NCBI RefSeq assembly: GCF_000213055.1
Contig: NZ_CM001165.1
Coordinates: 1,178,001 to 1,242,000 of the forward strand
From: Streptomyces sp. Tu6071
GTDB lineage: Bacteria > Actinomycetota > Actinomycetes > Streptomycetales > Streptomycetaceae
Reading direction: 5' to 3'
Length of the DNA: 64,000 nt
Shown here one piece after another: positions 52,538 through 61,916 of the stretch. Position numbers and translations under genes: made by a program. The first letter of the stretch is position 1; each line of letters begins with the position of its first letter. Below the pieces are notes generated by a model. That model was not told the origin of the DNA. It was given only the letters and a program-made list of their open reading frames with translations, and did not search any database.

Positions 52538-53920
52538 ATGACGACCGAAACCAGCGCGCGGGGCCACGGCCCCGACGCGTCCGACGAGTACGAACACGCC
52601 CCGGTGCCCCCGGCCGCGCGGCGCGGGCTGTGGTCCGTCGCCTCCGTGTGGTTCGGCTTCCCGATGAACCTCGGCAACGCCGTCTTCGGCGGCGTCATCG
52701 TCTACCACCTCGGCCTGCTGTGGGGCTTCGGCGCGATCCTCGCCGGGAACCTCGTCCTGCTCGGCTACGTGGGCCTGCTGAGCCGTGCCGCCGCGCGCAC
52801 GGGCGAGAACTTCTCGCTCCAGGCCGCCGGGGCCTTCGGCGAGCGGGGCCGGAAGCTCGCCGCCGCCTTCCTCGCCACGGTCGTCGTCGGCTGGTTCTCC
52901 TTCCAGATCGGGCTGACCGGCACGACCCTGCACCAGATCCTCGGCTGGTCGCCGTGGCTCGGGGCCGTCGTCGGCGGGATCGTCTACACGGCGATCACGG
53001 TCGCCGGGATCAGGGCGCTCTCGCTCCTCGGCTTCGTCGCCGTGCCGCTCTTCGTCGTCCTCGCGGGCATCGCGCTCGCCCTCGGCGTGGACGACGGCGG
53101 CGTCTCCCTCGGCGACGCCCTCTCCTACGGGGGCGGCGGGCACGCGCTCTCCTTCGGCGCGGCGATGAGCATCGTCATCGCCGGCTTCGCCGACTCGGGC
53201 ACGATGACCGCCGACTTCACGCGCTGGGCGAAGGACGGGCGCTCCGCCCTCGTGGCCACGCTCGGCGCGTTCCCGTTCGCCAACGGCGTCGCCTTCGGCG
53301 TCGGCGGGCTCGTCGTCGCGATCGGCGGGGCGGCGGACCCGGCGGTGGACGGCGGCGGCTTCCTCGGGCTGCTGAGCGGGCACGGCGCTCTGCTCACCCC
53401 GGTCGCGGTGCTCTTCGTCTTCGCCAACCTCGGCTCCGTCGCGACGCACTGCCTCTACAACGCGGCGGTGGGCTGGTCGGCGATCACCCCGGCCCGTATG
53501 CGGCCCCTCGCGGTCGTCCTCGGCGCGCTCGGGCTGCTCGCCGCGCTCACCGGGGTGTGGGACGCGTTCCTCGACTGGCTCAACCTGCTCGGCGTCTTCG
53601 TCCCGCCGATCGGCGCGGTCCTCATCGTCGATCAACTACGGCGCGCCCGCGCGCCGTTCCCCGTCCCGCGCGGGCACCACGCCCCGGCGTTCCTCGCCTG
53701 GGCGCTCGGCGCCGGGGCCGCCGCTCTCGCGCACTACCTGGCACCGGCCGCCGTGGACGCGCTCGTGGGCATCGCCGTGGCCGCCGCGAGCTTCGTCCTG
53801 CTCACCCGCCGCCGCTCCCGTTCCGCCGGGGAGGCATCGTTGACCCCGGGGGAACCCGCACCGGGGGAAAGCGCCCCGCGCGCGTCCCTCGCCGCACCGT
53901 CGAGGCAAGGAGCCGTATGA
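52538..53920 (+). CDS. NCS1-family purine/cytosine-type permease
   Basis: A 460-residue transporter with about twelve helices of the nucleobase:cation symporter-1 family (CodB, PucI, Mhp1 relatives). Visible segments: VWFGFPMNLGNAVFGGVIVY, FGAILAGNLVLLGYVGLLSR, and the cation/substrate region SFGAAMSIVIAGFADSGTMT ... ADFTRWAKDGRSAL. It should import the nucleobase, hydantoin or allantoin-like substrate of this locus. ATG at 52538; it shares an ATGA overlap with the following amidase gene. The ~45-residue C-terminal tail is Pro/Glu/Ala-rich. Confidence 0.92.
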   Translation: MTTETSARGHGPDASDEYEHAPVPPAARRGLWSVASVWFGFPMNLGNAVFGGVIVYHLGLLWGFGAILAGNLVLLGYVGLLSRAAARTGENFSLQAAGAFGERGRKLAAAFLATVVVGWFSFQIGLTGTTLHQILGWSPWLGAVVGGIVYTAITVAGIRALSLLGFVAVPLFVVLAGIALALGVDDGGVSLGDALSYGGGGHALSFGAAMSIVIAGFADSGTMTADFTRWAKDGRSALVATLGAFPFANGVAFGVGGLVVAIGGAADPAVDGGGFLGLLSGHGALLTPVAVLFVFANLGSVATHCLYNAAVGWSAITPARMRPLAVVLGALGLLAALTGVWDAFLDWLNLLGVFVPPIGAVLIVDQLRRARAPFPVPRGHHAPAFLAWALGAGAAALAHYLAPAAVDALVGIAVAAASFVLLTRRRSRSAGEASLTPGEPAPGESAPRASLAAPSRQGAV

Positions 53921-55410
53921 CCACCCCCGCAGCCGACGCCCTCTGCGCACTCCCGGCGACGGAGCTGAACGCCCTCGTGCGGGGTCGCGAGGTCTCCCCC
54001 GTCGAGGTCGTGGACGCGGTCCTCGCCCGGATGGAGGCCACCGAACCGCGGCTGCACGCCTTCTGCACCCCCGTGCCCGAGCGGGCGCGGGCGAGCGCGC
54101 GGGCGCTCGCCGACCGGCTCGCGCGCGGCGGTACGGCGGGGCCGCTGGCGGGCGTGCCGCTCGGCGTGAAGGACCTGCTCCCGACGCGCGGGCTGCGCAC
54201 CACCTCGGGCTCGGTCGCCTACCGCGACTTCGTGCCCGACGAGGACGACATCGTCGTGGAGCGGGTGCGCGCGGCGGACGCCGTCGTGCTCGGCAAGACC
54301 AACACGAGCGAGTTCGGGTACAGCGCGACGGGCCACAACCCGCTCTTCGAGACGACCCGCAACCCGTGGGACACCCGGCTGACCCCGGGCGGTTCGAGCG
54401 CGGGCAGCGCGGCGGCGGTCGCCGCGGGGGCGGGGCCGCTCGCGCTCGGCAGCGACGGCGGCGGCTCGGTACGGGTGCCCGCCGCGCTGTGCGGGCTCGT
54501 CGGCTTCAAGGCGTCGATGGGCCGTGTACCGGTCTACCCGGGGTGCCGCGACGAGGCGCTGCCCGGCGTCTCGGGCTGGGAGTCCCTGGAGCACATCGGG
54601 CCGCTCGCCCGCACCGTGGCGGACATCGGGCTCGCGCTCTCCGTCCTCGCCGGACCCGACCCCCGCGACCGGCACTCGATCCCCTGCGGCGACGTGGACT
54701 GGCGCGGAGCGGTACGGCGCGGGGCCGGGGAGGGGATCGCGGGCCTGCGGATCGCGTACAGCCCCGACCTCGGGTACCTCGCGGTGGACCCGGAGGTGCG
54801 GCGGGTCGTGGACGCGGCGGCGAGTGTTTTCGCGGACGCGCTCGGCTGCGAGGTGGAGCGGGTCGAGCCGGGCTGGGCGGACCCGGGCGACGCCTTCGCG
54901 GCGCTCATCATGGCCGACACCGATCTGCGCGGGATGCGGGCGCTCGTCGCGGAGCACGGCGAGGCGATGTCCCCGCACCTGCGCGCGATGCTGGCGCGCG
55001 CCTGGACGGCGGAGGAGTTCACGGACGCGGAGATGGTCCGCAAGGGCGTCGTGAACCGCATGGCGCGGCTCATGTCGCGCTACGACCTGCTGCTCACCCC
55101 GACGAGCTGTGTCCCGGCCTTCCCGGTCGGGATCGAGGGTCCCGCCACGATCGCGGGGCGCCCCGTGCCGCCGACCGCGTGGACCGGTTTCTGCGCCCCC
55201 GCGAACCTCACGGGCCAGCCGGCGCTCAGCCTCCCGGCCGGACGTACGGGCGCCGGGCTGCCCGTGGGCCTCCAGCTCGTCGGCCGCCACCTCGCGGACG
55301 CCACGGTCCTGCGCGCGGCGGCGGCCTTCGAACAGGCGTCACCATGGACGCACGTGCCGCTCGCGGCGGGCGGGACGCTGGGGACGGGGGCGAGCGGGGG
55401 GCGGGAGTGA
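53917..55410 (+). CDS. Amidase-signature enzyme
   Basis: A 497-residue hydrolase of the amidase signature family (GatA, AtzE, AtzF, indoleacetamide hydrolase relatives). The Ser-cisSer-Lys triad is present: Lys in GVPLGVKDLLPTRG, cis-Ser in TPGGSSAGSAAAVAAG, nucleophile Ser in GSDGGGSVRVPAALCG. It contains no C-terminal allophanate-hydrolase domain, so it corresponds to a plain amidase. ATG at 53917 overlaps the permease stop by 4 bp. In this locus it may hydrolyse a biuret-like, allophanate-like or carboxamide intermediate. End of the rightward arm. Confidence 0.92.
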   Translation: MTTPAADALCALPATELNALVRGREVSPVEVVDAVLARMEATEPRLHAFCTPVPERARASARALADRLARGGTAGPLAGVPLGVKDLLPTRGLRTTSGSVAYRDFVPDEDDIVVERVRAADAVVLGKTNTSEFGYSATGHNPLFETTRNPWDTRLTPGGSSAGSAAAVAAGAGPLALGSDGGGSVRVPAALCGLVGFKASMGRVPVYPGCRDEALPGVSGWESLEHIGPLARTVADIGLALSVLAGPDPRDRHSIPCGDVDWRGAVRRGAGEGIAGLRIAYSPDLGYLAVDPEVRRVVDAAASVFADALGCEVERVEPGWADPGDAFAALIMADTDLRGMRALVAEHGEAMSPHLRAMLARAWTAEEFTDAEMVRKGVVNRMARLMSRYDLLLTPTSCVPAFPVGIEGPATIAGRPVPPTAWTGFCAPANLTGQPALSLPAGRTGAGLPVGLQLVGRHLADATVLRAAAAFEQASPWTHVPLAAGGTLGTGASGGRE

Positions 55411-55721
55411 GGTGGGCGGGGCGCCGGGGTGAGGCGGCGGAGCGGGGGCCGAGGCGAGCCCGGGGGCGGAGCCGAGACCGAACCGGGCGCGGGGTCGAGC
55501 CCGAACCGGGCGCGGGGTCGAGCCCGAACCGGGCCCGGGGTCGAGCCCGAACCGGGCGCGGGCCCGGGAGAGGCCGGGGTTCGGGGCTCAGAGGCGGGCC
55601 CGAGGGAGCCGATCCCCCGGCGCCCGCTCCCGGGCCTCAACCCGCCCCCGGCCTCAGCCCGCCACACCCCGCGCGCCCACCACTTCCCCCCCGTGCCCGC
55701 CAGACCCCTCCCCGCATCCCC
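55411..55721. other. 311-bp convergent gap containing a tandem repeat
   Basis: No gene. Most of it is the 23-bp tandem repeat listed separately and Pro/Gly-coding GC-rich sequence. It separates two convergent units and probably acts as a terminator region. Confidence 0.5.
55477..55568. repeat. 23-bp tandem repeat, four copies
   Basis: A 23-bp unit containing CGAACCGGGCGCGGGGTCGA repeats at 55477, 55500, 55523 and 55546 with one or two changes per copy. Exact spacing of 23 bases indicates recent slippage. No spacer structure, so it is not a CRISPR array. Confidence 0.75.
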
Positions 55722-58343
55722 CTAGACCCCGACCCCCGCGTCCCTCTGACCCCCGACGAGTTCGCCCGCCGAGCGCACCGCGTGCGTGAGGTGCGGCTCC
55801 AGCCGGGCGAGCGTCTCCGCACCGGCCCGGGGCAGCGGGCCGCCGTCGCGCCGCGTGAGGTGGAAGGTGTGCTCCTCGCCCGGCAGGAGGGTCAGCAGGT
55901 TGTCGTCGGCGAGGAGCGCCGCCGCGTCCAGGCCGAGCGGCACCGCGAGCCGGTCCGGGTGCACGCACACGTCGCGCAGCAGGCTCAGCGCGGTCACCGT
56001 CACCCGCAGCCCGTCCTCGTCCAGGGCGAGCCGGACCCGGCGGGCGGGCGCGGGCTGCCGCAGGAGCCGGTCCGGGCGGTACGTCCACACCGTGCGCCGC
56101 CCGTCCGTGTCGGCGACCAGGATCTCGGCCGCCGGGTCACCGGGAGCGGCGAGCGCCGGGTCGAGCGCGAGGTGCGTGAGGCCGTCCGGGGCGCAGTCGG
56201 CGCGCAGGCGGGTCGAGGCGAGGACCCGGCCGTCGAGCCCGAGCCTGCGGACATGGACCTCGGCGTGCCAGTGGGTGTCCGCGTCGTTGACGAGGGTCAG
56301 GCGCAGGCCCCCGGTGCCCGCCGGGTCGTGCGTCGGGCCGGGGCGCGGCGGCTGGATCGTGGCGAGGCGCGGCGCGAAGGAGTGGCGCAGCGCGTACCAG
56401 AGCGGTTTCTCGATGCCGGAGCTGTCGACGGCGGCCCAGCTGACGGCGGGCCAGCAGTCGTTGAGCTGCCACACGACGACTCCGGCGCCGCGCTCGCGCG
56501 AGCGCAGCCACTCGGTGCCCGCCGCGACGGCGCGGGCCTGGACGAGCTGGGTCGCCCAGTGCCAGTCGGCGCCGTCGGCGGGCGGCGGGAAGTGGGGCTG
56601 GAGGCCGCGCGTGAGCTTGTGCATGCCGTCGATGGCGCGCAGGTGGTGGCGGGTGCGCGGCGAGTCCGGGCCGGGTGTCTCGCCGTCGAGGACGCGCGTG
56701 AGGGTGGTCCAGGCGGGCGGGCCGCACCAGCCCATCTCGGAGACGTAGGCGGGGTCGTGGTCGCGGTAGTGCGCGTAGTCGGCCTCGTTCCACGGGGTCC
56801 ACAGGTGGCTCGGACCGTGGCTGTCCGCCGCCGGGTCGCGGTCGATCGTCCCCGACCAGGGCGAGTTGGCGACGTACGGGCGGGTCGGGTCGAGGCGGGC
56901 GAGCACGCGGGGCAGGACGTCGAGGTAGTACGCGGCGCCCCAGCCCCGGTCGCCGGTCTGGTCGCTCCAGCCCCAGTGCCGGTGGCCGAGCACGGTCTCG
57001 TTGCCGCCGCACCACAGGGCGAGGCTCGGGTGCGCGGCCATGCGCGAGACGGCCTGTTCGGCCTCGCGCGTGACGAGGTCGGTCATCTCCTCGTCCTCGC
57101 AATAGGCGGCGCAGGCGAAGAGGAAGTCGTGCCACACGAGCAGGCCGCGCTCGTCGCAGCCGTCGAGGAACTCCTCGCTCGCGAAGTGGCCGCCGCCCCA
57201 GACGCGGAGCAGGTTGGCGTTGCCCGCGAGGGCCTGGTCGAGGCGGGTCGCGAGGCGTTCGGGCGTGACGCGGCTCGGGAAGGTGTCGTCGGGAATCCAG
57301 TTGTAGCCGCGCGTGCGCACGCGGCGCCCGTTGACGCGCAGGGCCCAGCGGGCGCCGAGCGCGTCGGGGTGCTCGTCGAGCGCGACCTCGCGGAGGCCGA
57401 CGCGGACGGTCGCGCTGTCCAGGACCGTTTCCGCGTCGAGGAGTTCGGCGCGCAGGGTGTACAGCGGCTGGGCGCCGAGCCCGGTCGGCCACCACAGCGC
57501 GGGGTCGGTGACGTCGAGCGCGACGACCGCCTCGCCGTCCGCGACGGCGGCGGTGCCGTGCGCGGCCACGCTCCCGTCGGGGGCGGTGAGTTCGGCGCGT
57601 ACGAGGGAGCCGTCCGGGGCGTCCGCGCGGACGTGCGCGGTGACGCGGGCGGCGCGGTGGCCGGGGGCGAGGGCCACGAGGGGGCGGACGTGGTCGATGC
57701 GCGCGGTGTACGTCTCCAGGCGCACCAGGCGCCAGATCCCGGCCGTGACGAAGTGGGGGCCCCAGTCCCAGCCGAAGTTCGCGGCGGCCTTGCGGACGTG
57801 TGCGTACGGCTCGTCGTAGGGGCTCGGGAGGGCGCCGTGGGCGCGTTCGTGGGCGCGGGCGGCCTCCCAGGCGGAGGAGAAGGTGATCTCGACGAGGTTG
57901 TCGCCCTCGGCGAGGAGCCGGTCGGCGCGCCAGCGGTGGACGAGGTGCTGGTCGCGGGCGGAGCCGAGGAGCCGTCCGTTGACGCGCACCTCGGCGACGG
58001 TGTCGAGCCCTTCGGCGACGAGGTCGGTACGGGCGCCGGGCACCGGGGTCCACTCGACGTGCCGGCGGTAGACCCAGCGGGAGTGCCCGACCCAGGTCTG
58101 GTCCCGCTCGCCGGTGCCGCGCTCGGGGTCGGCGAGGCAGCCGGTGGCGAGGAGCGCGGTGTGGACCTCGCCGGGGACCTGGGCGGGCAGCGTCGTGGCG
58201 CGGACGGCCTCGGGGGTGTCGGCGGGGCCGTCCTGCCAGCGCAGCTCCCAGGTCCCGCCGAGGTCGGCGCGGTGGACGGGACGGGCGGGGGCCGGGGCAC
58301 GGGTGCGGGCCGGGGCGGCCTCGGCGGCCAGGGTGCGGGTCAT
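55722..58343 (-). CDS. GH2 beta-mannosidase
   Basis: An 873-residue cytoplasmic glycosidase of GH family 2, removing mannose from beta-mannosides. ATG at 58343 is the ATGA overlap with the permease stop. The N-terminal jelly roll contains [25 protein letters not shown] and [20 protein letters not shown] (GWDWGP is typical of beta-mannosidases). Acid/base Glu449 is in WCGGNE and nucleophile Glu536 in YVSEMGW. Further family motifs are [20 protein letters not shown] and [15 protein letters not shown]. No signal peptide, so it acts on imported manno-oligosaccharides. It is the last gene of the operon with the sugar ABC transporter. Confidence 0.93.
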   Translation of the reverse strand: MTRTLAAEAAPARTRAPAPARPVHRADLGGTWELRWQDGPADTPEAVRATTLPAQVPGEVHTALLATGCLADPERGTGERDQTWVGHSRWVYRRHVEWTPVPGARTDLVAEGLDTVAEVRVNGRLLGSARDQHLVHRWRADRLLAEGDNLVEITFSSAWEAARAHERAHGALPSPYDEPYAHVRKAAANFGWDWGPHFVTAGIWRLVRLETYTARIDHVRPLVALAPGHRAARVTAHVRADAPDGSLVRAELTAPDGSVAAHGTAAVADGEAVVALDVTDPALWWPTGLGAQPLYTLRAELLDAETVLDSATVRVGLREVALDEHPDALGARWALRVNGRRVRTRGYNWIPDDTFPSRVTPERLATRLDQALAGNANLLRVWGGGHFASEEFLDGCDERGLLVWHDFLFACAAYCEDEEMTDLVTREAEQAVSRMAAHPSLALWCGGNETVLGHRHWGWSDQTGDRGWGAAYYLDVLPRVLARLDPTRPYVANSPWSGTIDRDPAADSHGPSHLWTPWNEADYAHYRDHDPAYVSEMGWCGPPAWTTLTRVLDGETPGPDSPRTRHHLRAIDGMHKLTRGLQPHFPPPADGADWHWATQLVQARAVAAGTEWLRSRERGAGVVVWQLNDCWPAVSWAAVDSSGIEKPLWYALRHSFAPRLATIQPPRPGPTHDPAGTGGLRLTLVNDADTHWHAEVHVRRLGLDGRVLASTRLRADCAPDGLTHLALDPALAAPGDPAAEILVADTDGRRTVWTYRPDRLLRQPAPARRVRLALDEDGLRVTVTALSLLRDVCVHPDRLAVPLGLDAAALLADDNLLTLLPGEEHTFHLTRRDGGPLPRAGAETLARLEPHLTHAVRSAGELVGGQRDAGVGV

Positions 58344-59254
58344 CCCTTCACCGCCCCGGAGGTGAGGGCTTCCTGCATGCGGCGGCTGGCGAGCGCGTAC
58401 GCGACGTAGACGGGCAGCAGCGTGAGCACGGTACCGGCGGTGAGGACGCCGAAGGCGGTGGAGTCGGAGATCAGCGTCGGCAGGGCGACCTGCGCGGTGC
58501 GCAGCTCGGGGTCCGTGCCGGTGATGGTGAGGGAGAACAAGTACTCGTTCCAGAAGGTGAGGAGCTGGAGGATCGTCACGCTGACGACCCCGGGCATCGC
58601 GATGGGGAGGAACACGTGGCGCAGCAGGCGCCGGTTCCCGGCGCCGTCGAGGGTCGCGGATTCGACGAGCGCGTGCGGGACGGTGCGCATGAACTGCGTG
58701 AGCAGCAGGACGGACAGGGGCAGGGCGCTCGCGGGGAGGAAGAGCATCTGGAACTCGCGGGTGTAGAAGAGTTCCAGCTTGATGGCGAGGATGACGGTCG
58801 GGATGAGCGCGGCGAACGGCGGGATGAGGAAGCCGAGCGAGAAGGTCCCGGTGATGAGCCGCGCCAGGCGGCCGTCCTGCCGGGCGAGCGCGTAGGCGGC
58901 CGGGACGGCGAGGCCGAGGGTCAGCGCGATGGCGACGCCGGAGACCAGTACGGAGTTGAGGAGCGCGGGGCCGAGCCGGGCGGTGCGCCACGCGGTGGAG
59001 AAGTTGCCCCACAGCCAGTCGCGGGGCAGCGCGAAGGGGCGCGTGAAGATCTCGATGTTGGTCTTGAGGGAGCTGACGAGCAGGTAGTAGAGGGGCGCGG
59101 CGAGCAGCAGCGCGTAGAGCCAGGAGAGCAGGCTCGCGAGCGGGGTACGGGCCCGGCGGCGGGCGCGGGCGCGCGGGGCGGGGGCCGGGCGCGCGGCGGG
59201 GGTTCCGGGGGCGGCCGGGGGCCGGGCGAGGGTCGGGGTGCGGGGTGGGGTCAT
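58340..59254 (-). CDS. Sugar ABC transporter permease (MalG type)
   Basis: A 304-residue permease of the carbohydrate CUT1 family. ATG at 59254 overlaps the upstream permease stop by 4 bp, and its own stop overlaps the beta-mannosidase start. A Pro/Ala/Arg cytosolic N-terminus (~40 residues) is longer than usual. Six helices follow, with [17 protein letters not shown] and the EAA loop [25 protein letters not shown]. It pairs with the neighbouring permease and the binding lipoprotein. No ATPase gene is present in the operon, so a shared ATPase such as MsiK is expected. Confidence 0.93.
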   Translation of the reverse strand: MTPPRTPTLARPPAAPGTPAARPAPAPRARARRRARTPLASLLSWLYALLLAAPLYYLLVSSLKTNIEIFTRPFALPRDWLWGNFSTAWRTARLGPALLNSVLVSGVAIALTLGLAVPAAYALARQDGRLARLITGTFSLGFLIPPFAALIPTVILAIKLELFYTREFQMLFLPASALPLSVLLLTQFMRTVPHALVESATLDGAGNRRLLRHVFLPIAMPGVVSVTILQLLTFWNEYLFSLTITGTDPELRTAQVALPTLISDSTAFGVLTAGTVLTLLPVYVAYALASRRMQEALTSGAVKG

Positions 59255-60186
59255 CGGGTCTGCTCCCCGGGGTCGCGGTCGCGCAGGAGACGGTGGATCA
59301 GGAGCATCCCGGCGACGCCGAGGAGCAGGAGGACGACGCCGACGACCTGGCTGTAGCCGAGGTCGCTCTGCGCGAACGCCTTCTCGTAGACGAGGTAGGA
59401 GAGCGTCGTGGAGGAGGAGCCGGGGCCGCCCTTGGTGAGGAGCAGGACGAGCGCCGCCGAGGTGAACAGCGTCCAGAGGAACTGGAGCATCGTCAGCGTG
59501 CGGACGTAGTCCTTGACCATGGGGAAGGTGATCTGCCACATGACGCGGAAGGTCCCGGCGCCGTCGAGGCGCGCGGCCTCGACGACCTCGCCCGGCACGC
59601 TCGACAGGCGGGAGGCGAAGAGGACGGCGGTCCAGCCGATGCCGCGCCACAGGTCGATGGCGATGACGGCGGGCAGGGCGGTGCCCGGGTCGGCGAGCCA
59701 GGAGTGGGTGAGCGCGTCGAGGCCGGTCGCGCGCAGGAGGCCGTTGGCGCCGCCGTCCGGCGAGAGGACCCCGTAGAAGATCATGCCGGTCACGGAGATC
59801 GAGATGAGCCCCGGCGAGAAGTAGAGGACCGACAGGACGCGGTAGCCGCGTGGGCGCGTGCTCAGGTGGTGGCCCAGCATGAAGGCGAGCGGGATCATCA
59901 CGGGGAGGACGACGGCGATCTGGACGGCGCTGTTGCGCAGCGCGTCGAGGAAGACGTCGTCGCCGAGGACGTGGCGGATGTTCTCGGTGCCGGTGTAGTG
60001 GGGCTCGTAGATGAGGCCCTTCCACTCCAGCGTGGCGATGACGAACATCGCGACGAGCGGGCCGACCGAGAAGACGGCGAACCACACGAGGGAGGGGACG
60101 GTGAGCCAGAGCAGGCGCGGGGAGTCGAGGGGGCCGCGGCGGCGGCCGGGGGCGAGGGGGGCCGCCGGGGGGCTGGTCGGTGACAT
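59251..60186 (-). CDS. Sugar ABC transporter permease (MalF type)
   Basis: A 311-residue CUT1 permease. ATG at 60186. Six membrane helices beginning [20 protein letters not shown], the [20 protein letters not shown] segment, and the EAA coupling loop [20 protein letters not shown]. It starts 63 bp after the binding-protein stop and overlaps the next permease by 4 bp. By context it transports manno-oligosaccharides or a related beta-mannoside. Confidence 0.93.
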   Translation of the reverse strand: MSPTSPPAAPLAPGRRRGPLDSPRLLWLTVPSLVWFAVFSVGPLVAMFVIATLEWKGLIYEPHYTGTENIRHVLGDDVFLDALRNSAVQIAVVLPVMIPLAFMLGHHLSTRPRGYRVLSVLYFSPGLISISVTGMIFYGVLSPDGGANGLLRATGLDALTHSWLADPGTALPAVIAIDLWRGIGWTAVLFASRLSSVPGEVVEAARLDGAGTFRVMWQITFPMVKDYVRTLTMLQFLWTLFTSAALVLLLTKGGPGSSSTTLSYLVYEKAFAQSDLGYSQVVGVVLLLLGVAGMLLIHRLLRDRDPGEQTR

Positions 60187-60249
60187 GGTTCCTTCTCTTC
60201 GGGCGGGCGGGGCACCGCGCGGGCGGTGCCCCGGTGCGGCCGGCCGGGA

Positions 60250-61563
60250 TCAGCCCTTGGTGGCGGTGTCGAGTCCGCTGCAGATCTCGCGGGGCGAGGA
60301 GGAGCCGTACGCGGCGGTGAGGACCTTGACGATGCGGTCGGAGGCCGAGCCGATGAAGACGTCGGGCACGGTCGCGTAGTCGACCTTCGCGTCCAGGTCG
60401 AGGGACTTCTTCAGGAGCGGGTCGGTGGCGGAGGCGCTGAAGTCCCCGGTGGTCGGCGGCAGGATGCTCGCGTCCTTGACGAAGCCGCCGATCGTGTCGT
60501 GGGCGTAGAAGCTCGTGACGAGCTTGCGGACCTTGTCGATCCGGCCGGACTCGGCGCCGTGCTTGGTGATCATGAAGCCGACGCCGGTGAAGCCCTGGAA
60601 GGCGGTGGGCTTGTCGAAGACGGCGCCCTCGGGGAGCGGGAGCCCGCCGAGTTCGGTGTGCTTCTCGACGCCGGTTCGGGAGGCGGCGGCCTCGGTGTAC
60701 GCCCAGGAACCGGCGGACATCATCGCGGTCTTGCCCGCGAAGTAGGAGGCGTACATGGAGTCGGCGGTGAGCCCGGCGGCGTCGTCCACGAAGACGCCGC
60801 CGTCGCGGAGCTTCGTGAACAGCTCGATGCCCTTCATGACGGAGGGGGTCGCGCAGTAGCCGCCCTCCTTCATGACCTTCCGCATCGCGGCGGGCTCGGT
60901 GAAGGACTGCGCGAACTGGTAGAAGAGCTTCTGCCCGGTCCAGTCGTTGCCGCCCGCGGCGAGCGGGCCGATGCCCTTGGCGCGCAACTTCTCCGCGGCG
61001 GCGAGGAGTTCGTCGGTCGTCCGGGGGATCTCGCGCACCCCGGCCTTCTTGAGCAGGTCGGTGTTGTACCAGACGGGCCAGCTGAAACCCGAGTACGGCA
61101 GGCCCTGGGCCTCGCCGCCGTGCGTGGAGCCGACGCGCCACTCGTCGAGCGCGGCGGGCTTGATCCTGTCCTCCAGCCCCCACTCCTTGACGTACTTGTC
61201 GACGGGCACGGTGACCCCGGCGTCCTTCCACCCGAGGGTCTTGTCGTAGAGGTTGACGATGACGAGGTCGGGGGACTTCCCGGCGGCGACGGCGTTCTCG
61301 ACCTGGTCGTCGACGTTCTCCAGTCCGTCGGTCGCCTTGATCTTGATGCCGGTCTTCTTGGTGAAGGCCGCGAAGGCGCGCTTCTGCGCGGCGGCGGCCG
61401 TGTTCCCCGAGGACCAGCGGGTGACGACGGAGAGGGTGTCGTCGTCGCCCGCGCCGCCCGTGCCGTCGCCGCCGGTGCCGCAGGAGGCGAGGGAGAGGCT
61501 GAGCGCCCCGGTGGCGAGCGCCGCCGCGAGGCGCGCGGCACGTGGCCTGCTGAGCTGCTGCAT
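60250..61563 (-). CDS. Sugar-binding lipoprotein of the mannoside-type transporter
   Basis: A 437-residue extracellular solute-binding protein, family 1 type. ATG at 61563 with AAGGA upstream. Lipoprotein signal with lipobox LASC (Cys28). Characteristic stretches: SVVTRWSSGNTAAAAQKRAF, LPYSGFSWPVWYNTDLLKKA, RTTDELLAAAEKLRAKGIGP, FFAGKTAMMSAGSWAYTEAA, FTGVGFMITKHGAES. First gene of the leftward operon binding protein-permease-permease-beta-mannosidase; the promoter and operator lie about 180-240 bp upstream. The ligand is likely a beta-mannoside oligosaccharide, inferred from the last gene. Confidence 0.93.
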   Translation of the reverse strand: MQQLSRPRAARLAAALATGALSLSLASCGTGGDGTGGAGDDDTLSVVTRWSSGNTAAAAQKRAFAAFTKKTGIKIKATDGLENVDDQVENAVAAGKSPDLVIVNLYDKTLGWKDAGVTVPVDKYVKEWGLEDRIKPAALDEWRVGSTHGGEAQGLPYSGFSWPVWYNTDLLKKAGVREIPRTTDELLAAAEKLRAKGIGPLAAGGNDWTGQKLFYQFAQSFTEPAAMRKVMKEGGYCATPSVMKGIELFTKLRDGGVFVDDAAGLTADSMYASYFAGKTAMMSAGSWAYTEAAASRTGVEKHTELGGLPLPEGAVFDKPTAFQGFTGVGFMITKHGAESGRIDKVRKLVTSFYAHDTIGGFVKDASILPPTTGDFSASATDPLLKKSLDLDAKVDYATVPDVFIGSASDRIVKVLTAAYGSSSPREICSGLDTATKG

Positions 61564-61745
61564 GAGAAGTCCTTTGTCGTACGGGCGTGTTGCCGCGCGG
61601 GCGGGTACGGAGGGAGCGCCTGCGGCGGGTGCGGGGGACCCTGCCGAGGGGGGGGTGGGCGCCGCCGCCCGGCGAGCGCCCGGGGACGGCCGTCCCCGGG
61701 CGCGGGAAGGTGGCCGGAAACCACCCGTCGTCGGGCCCGGCTCAC
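61564..61745 (-). other. Leader between promoter and binding-protein gene
   Basis: About 180 bases of GC-rich 5' untranslated sequence separate the promoter at 61746-61774 from the ATG at 61563. I see no gene in it and no clear riboswitch. Confidence 0.35.
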
Positions 61746-61774
61746 AGAGTTCCGCACGCTTCCGGCCAAGTCAA
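61746..61774 (-). promoter_or_regulatory. Promoter of the mannoside-type operon
   Basis: On the minus strand, TTGACT (61774-61769) and AACTCT (61751-61746) are separated by exactly 17 bases. They fit a vegetative -35 and a moderate -10 for the leftward operon. Confidence 0.6.
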
Positions 61775-61796
61775 TAACTAAGATTACTAATCAATG
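61771..61796. promoter_or_regulatory. AT-rich candidate operator overlapping the -35 box
   Basis: The 26-base stretch around AATAACTAAGATTACTAATC is strikingly AT-rich in a >70 % GC region. It has ACTAA twice (about 10 bp apart) and TCAAT at both ends. Overlap with the -35 box suggests repression, probably by the ROK regulator at 62913. Confidence 0.55.
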
Positions 61797-61916
61797 AAAG
61801 TGCTTCCGAGCGGTGTGCGAGGCCCCGCCCCAGGGGGAGGCGCCTCAGCACCCGCAGCACGGGAAGGCGCCTCCGCGCCCGCACCCGCCCACCAACCGCC
61901 CGCGGCCCCCGGCCGC

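Noticed and set aside
55477..55568. A CRISPR array
   Set aside because: Repeats are directly adjacent with no unique spacers and there are no cas genes.
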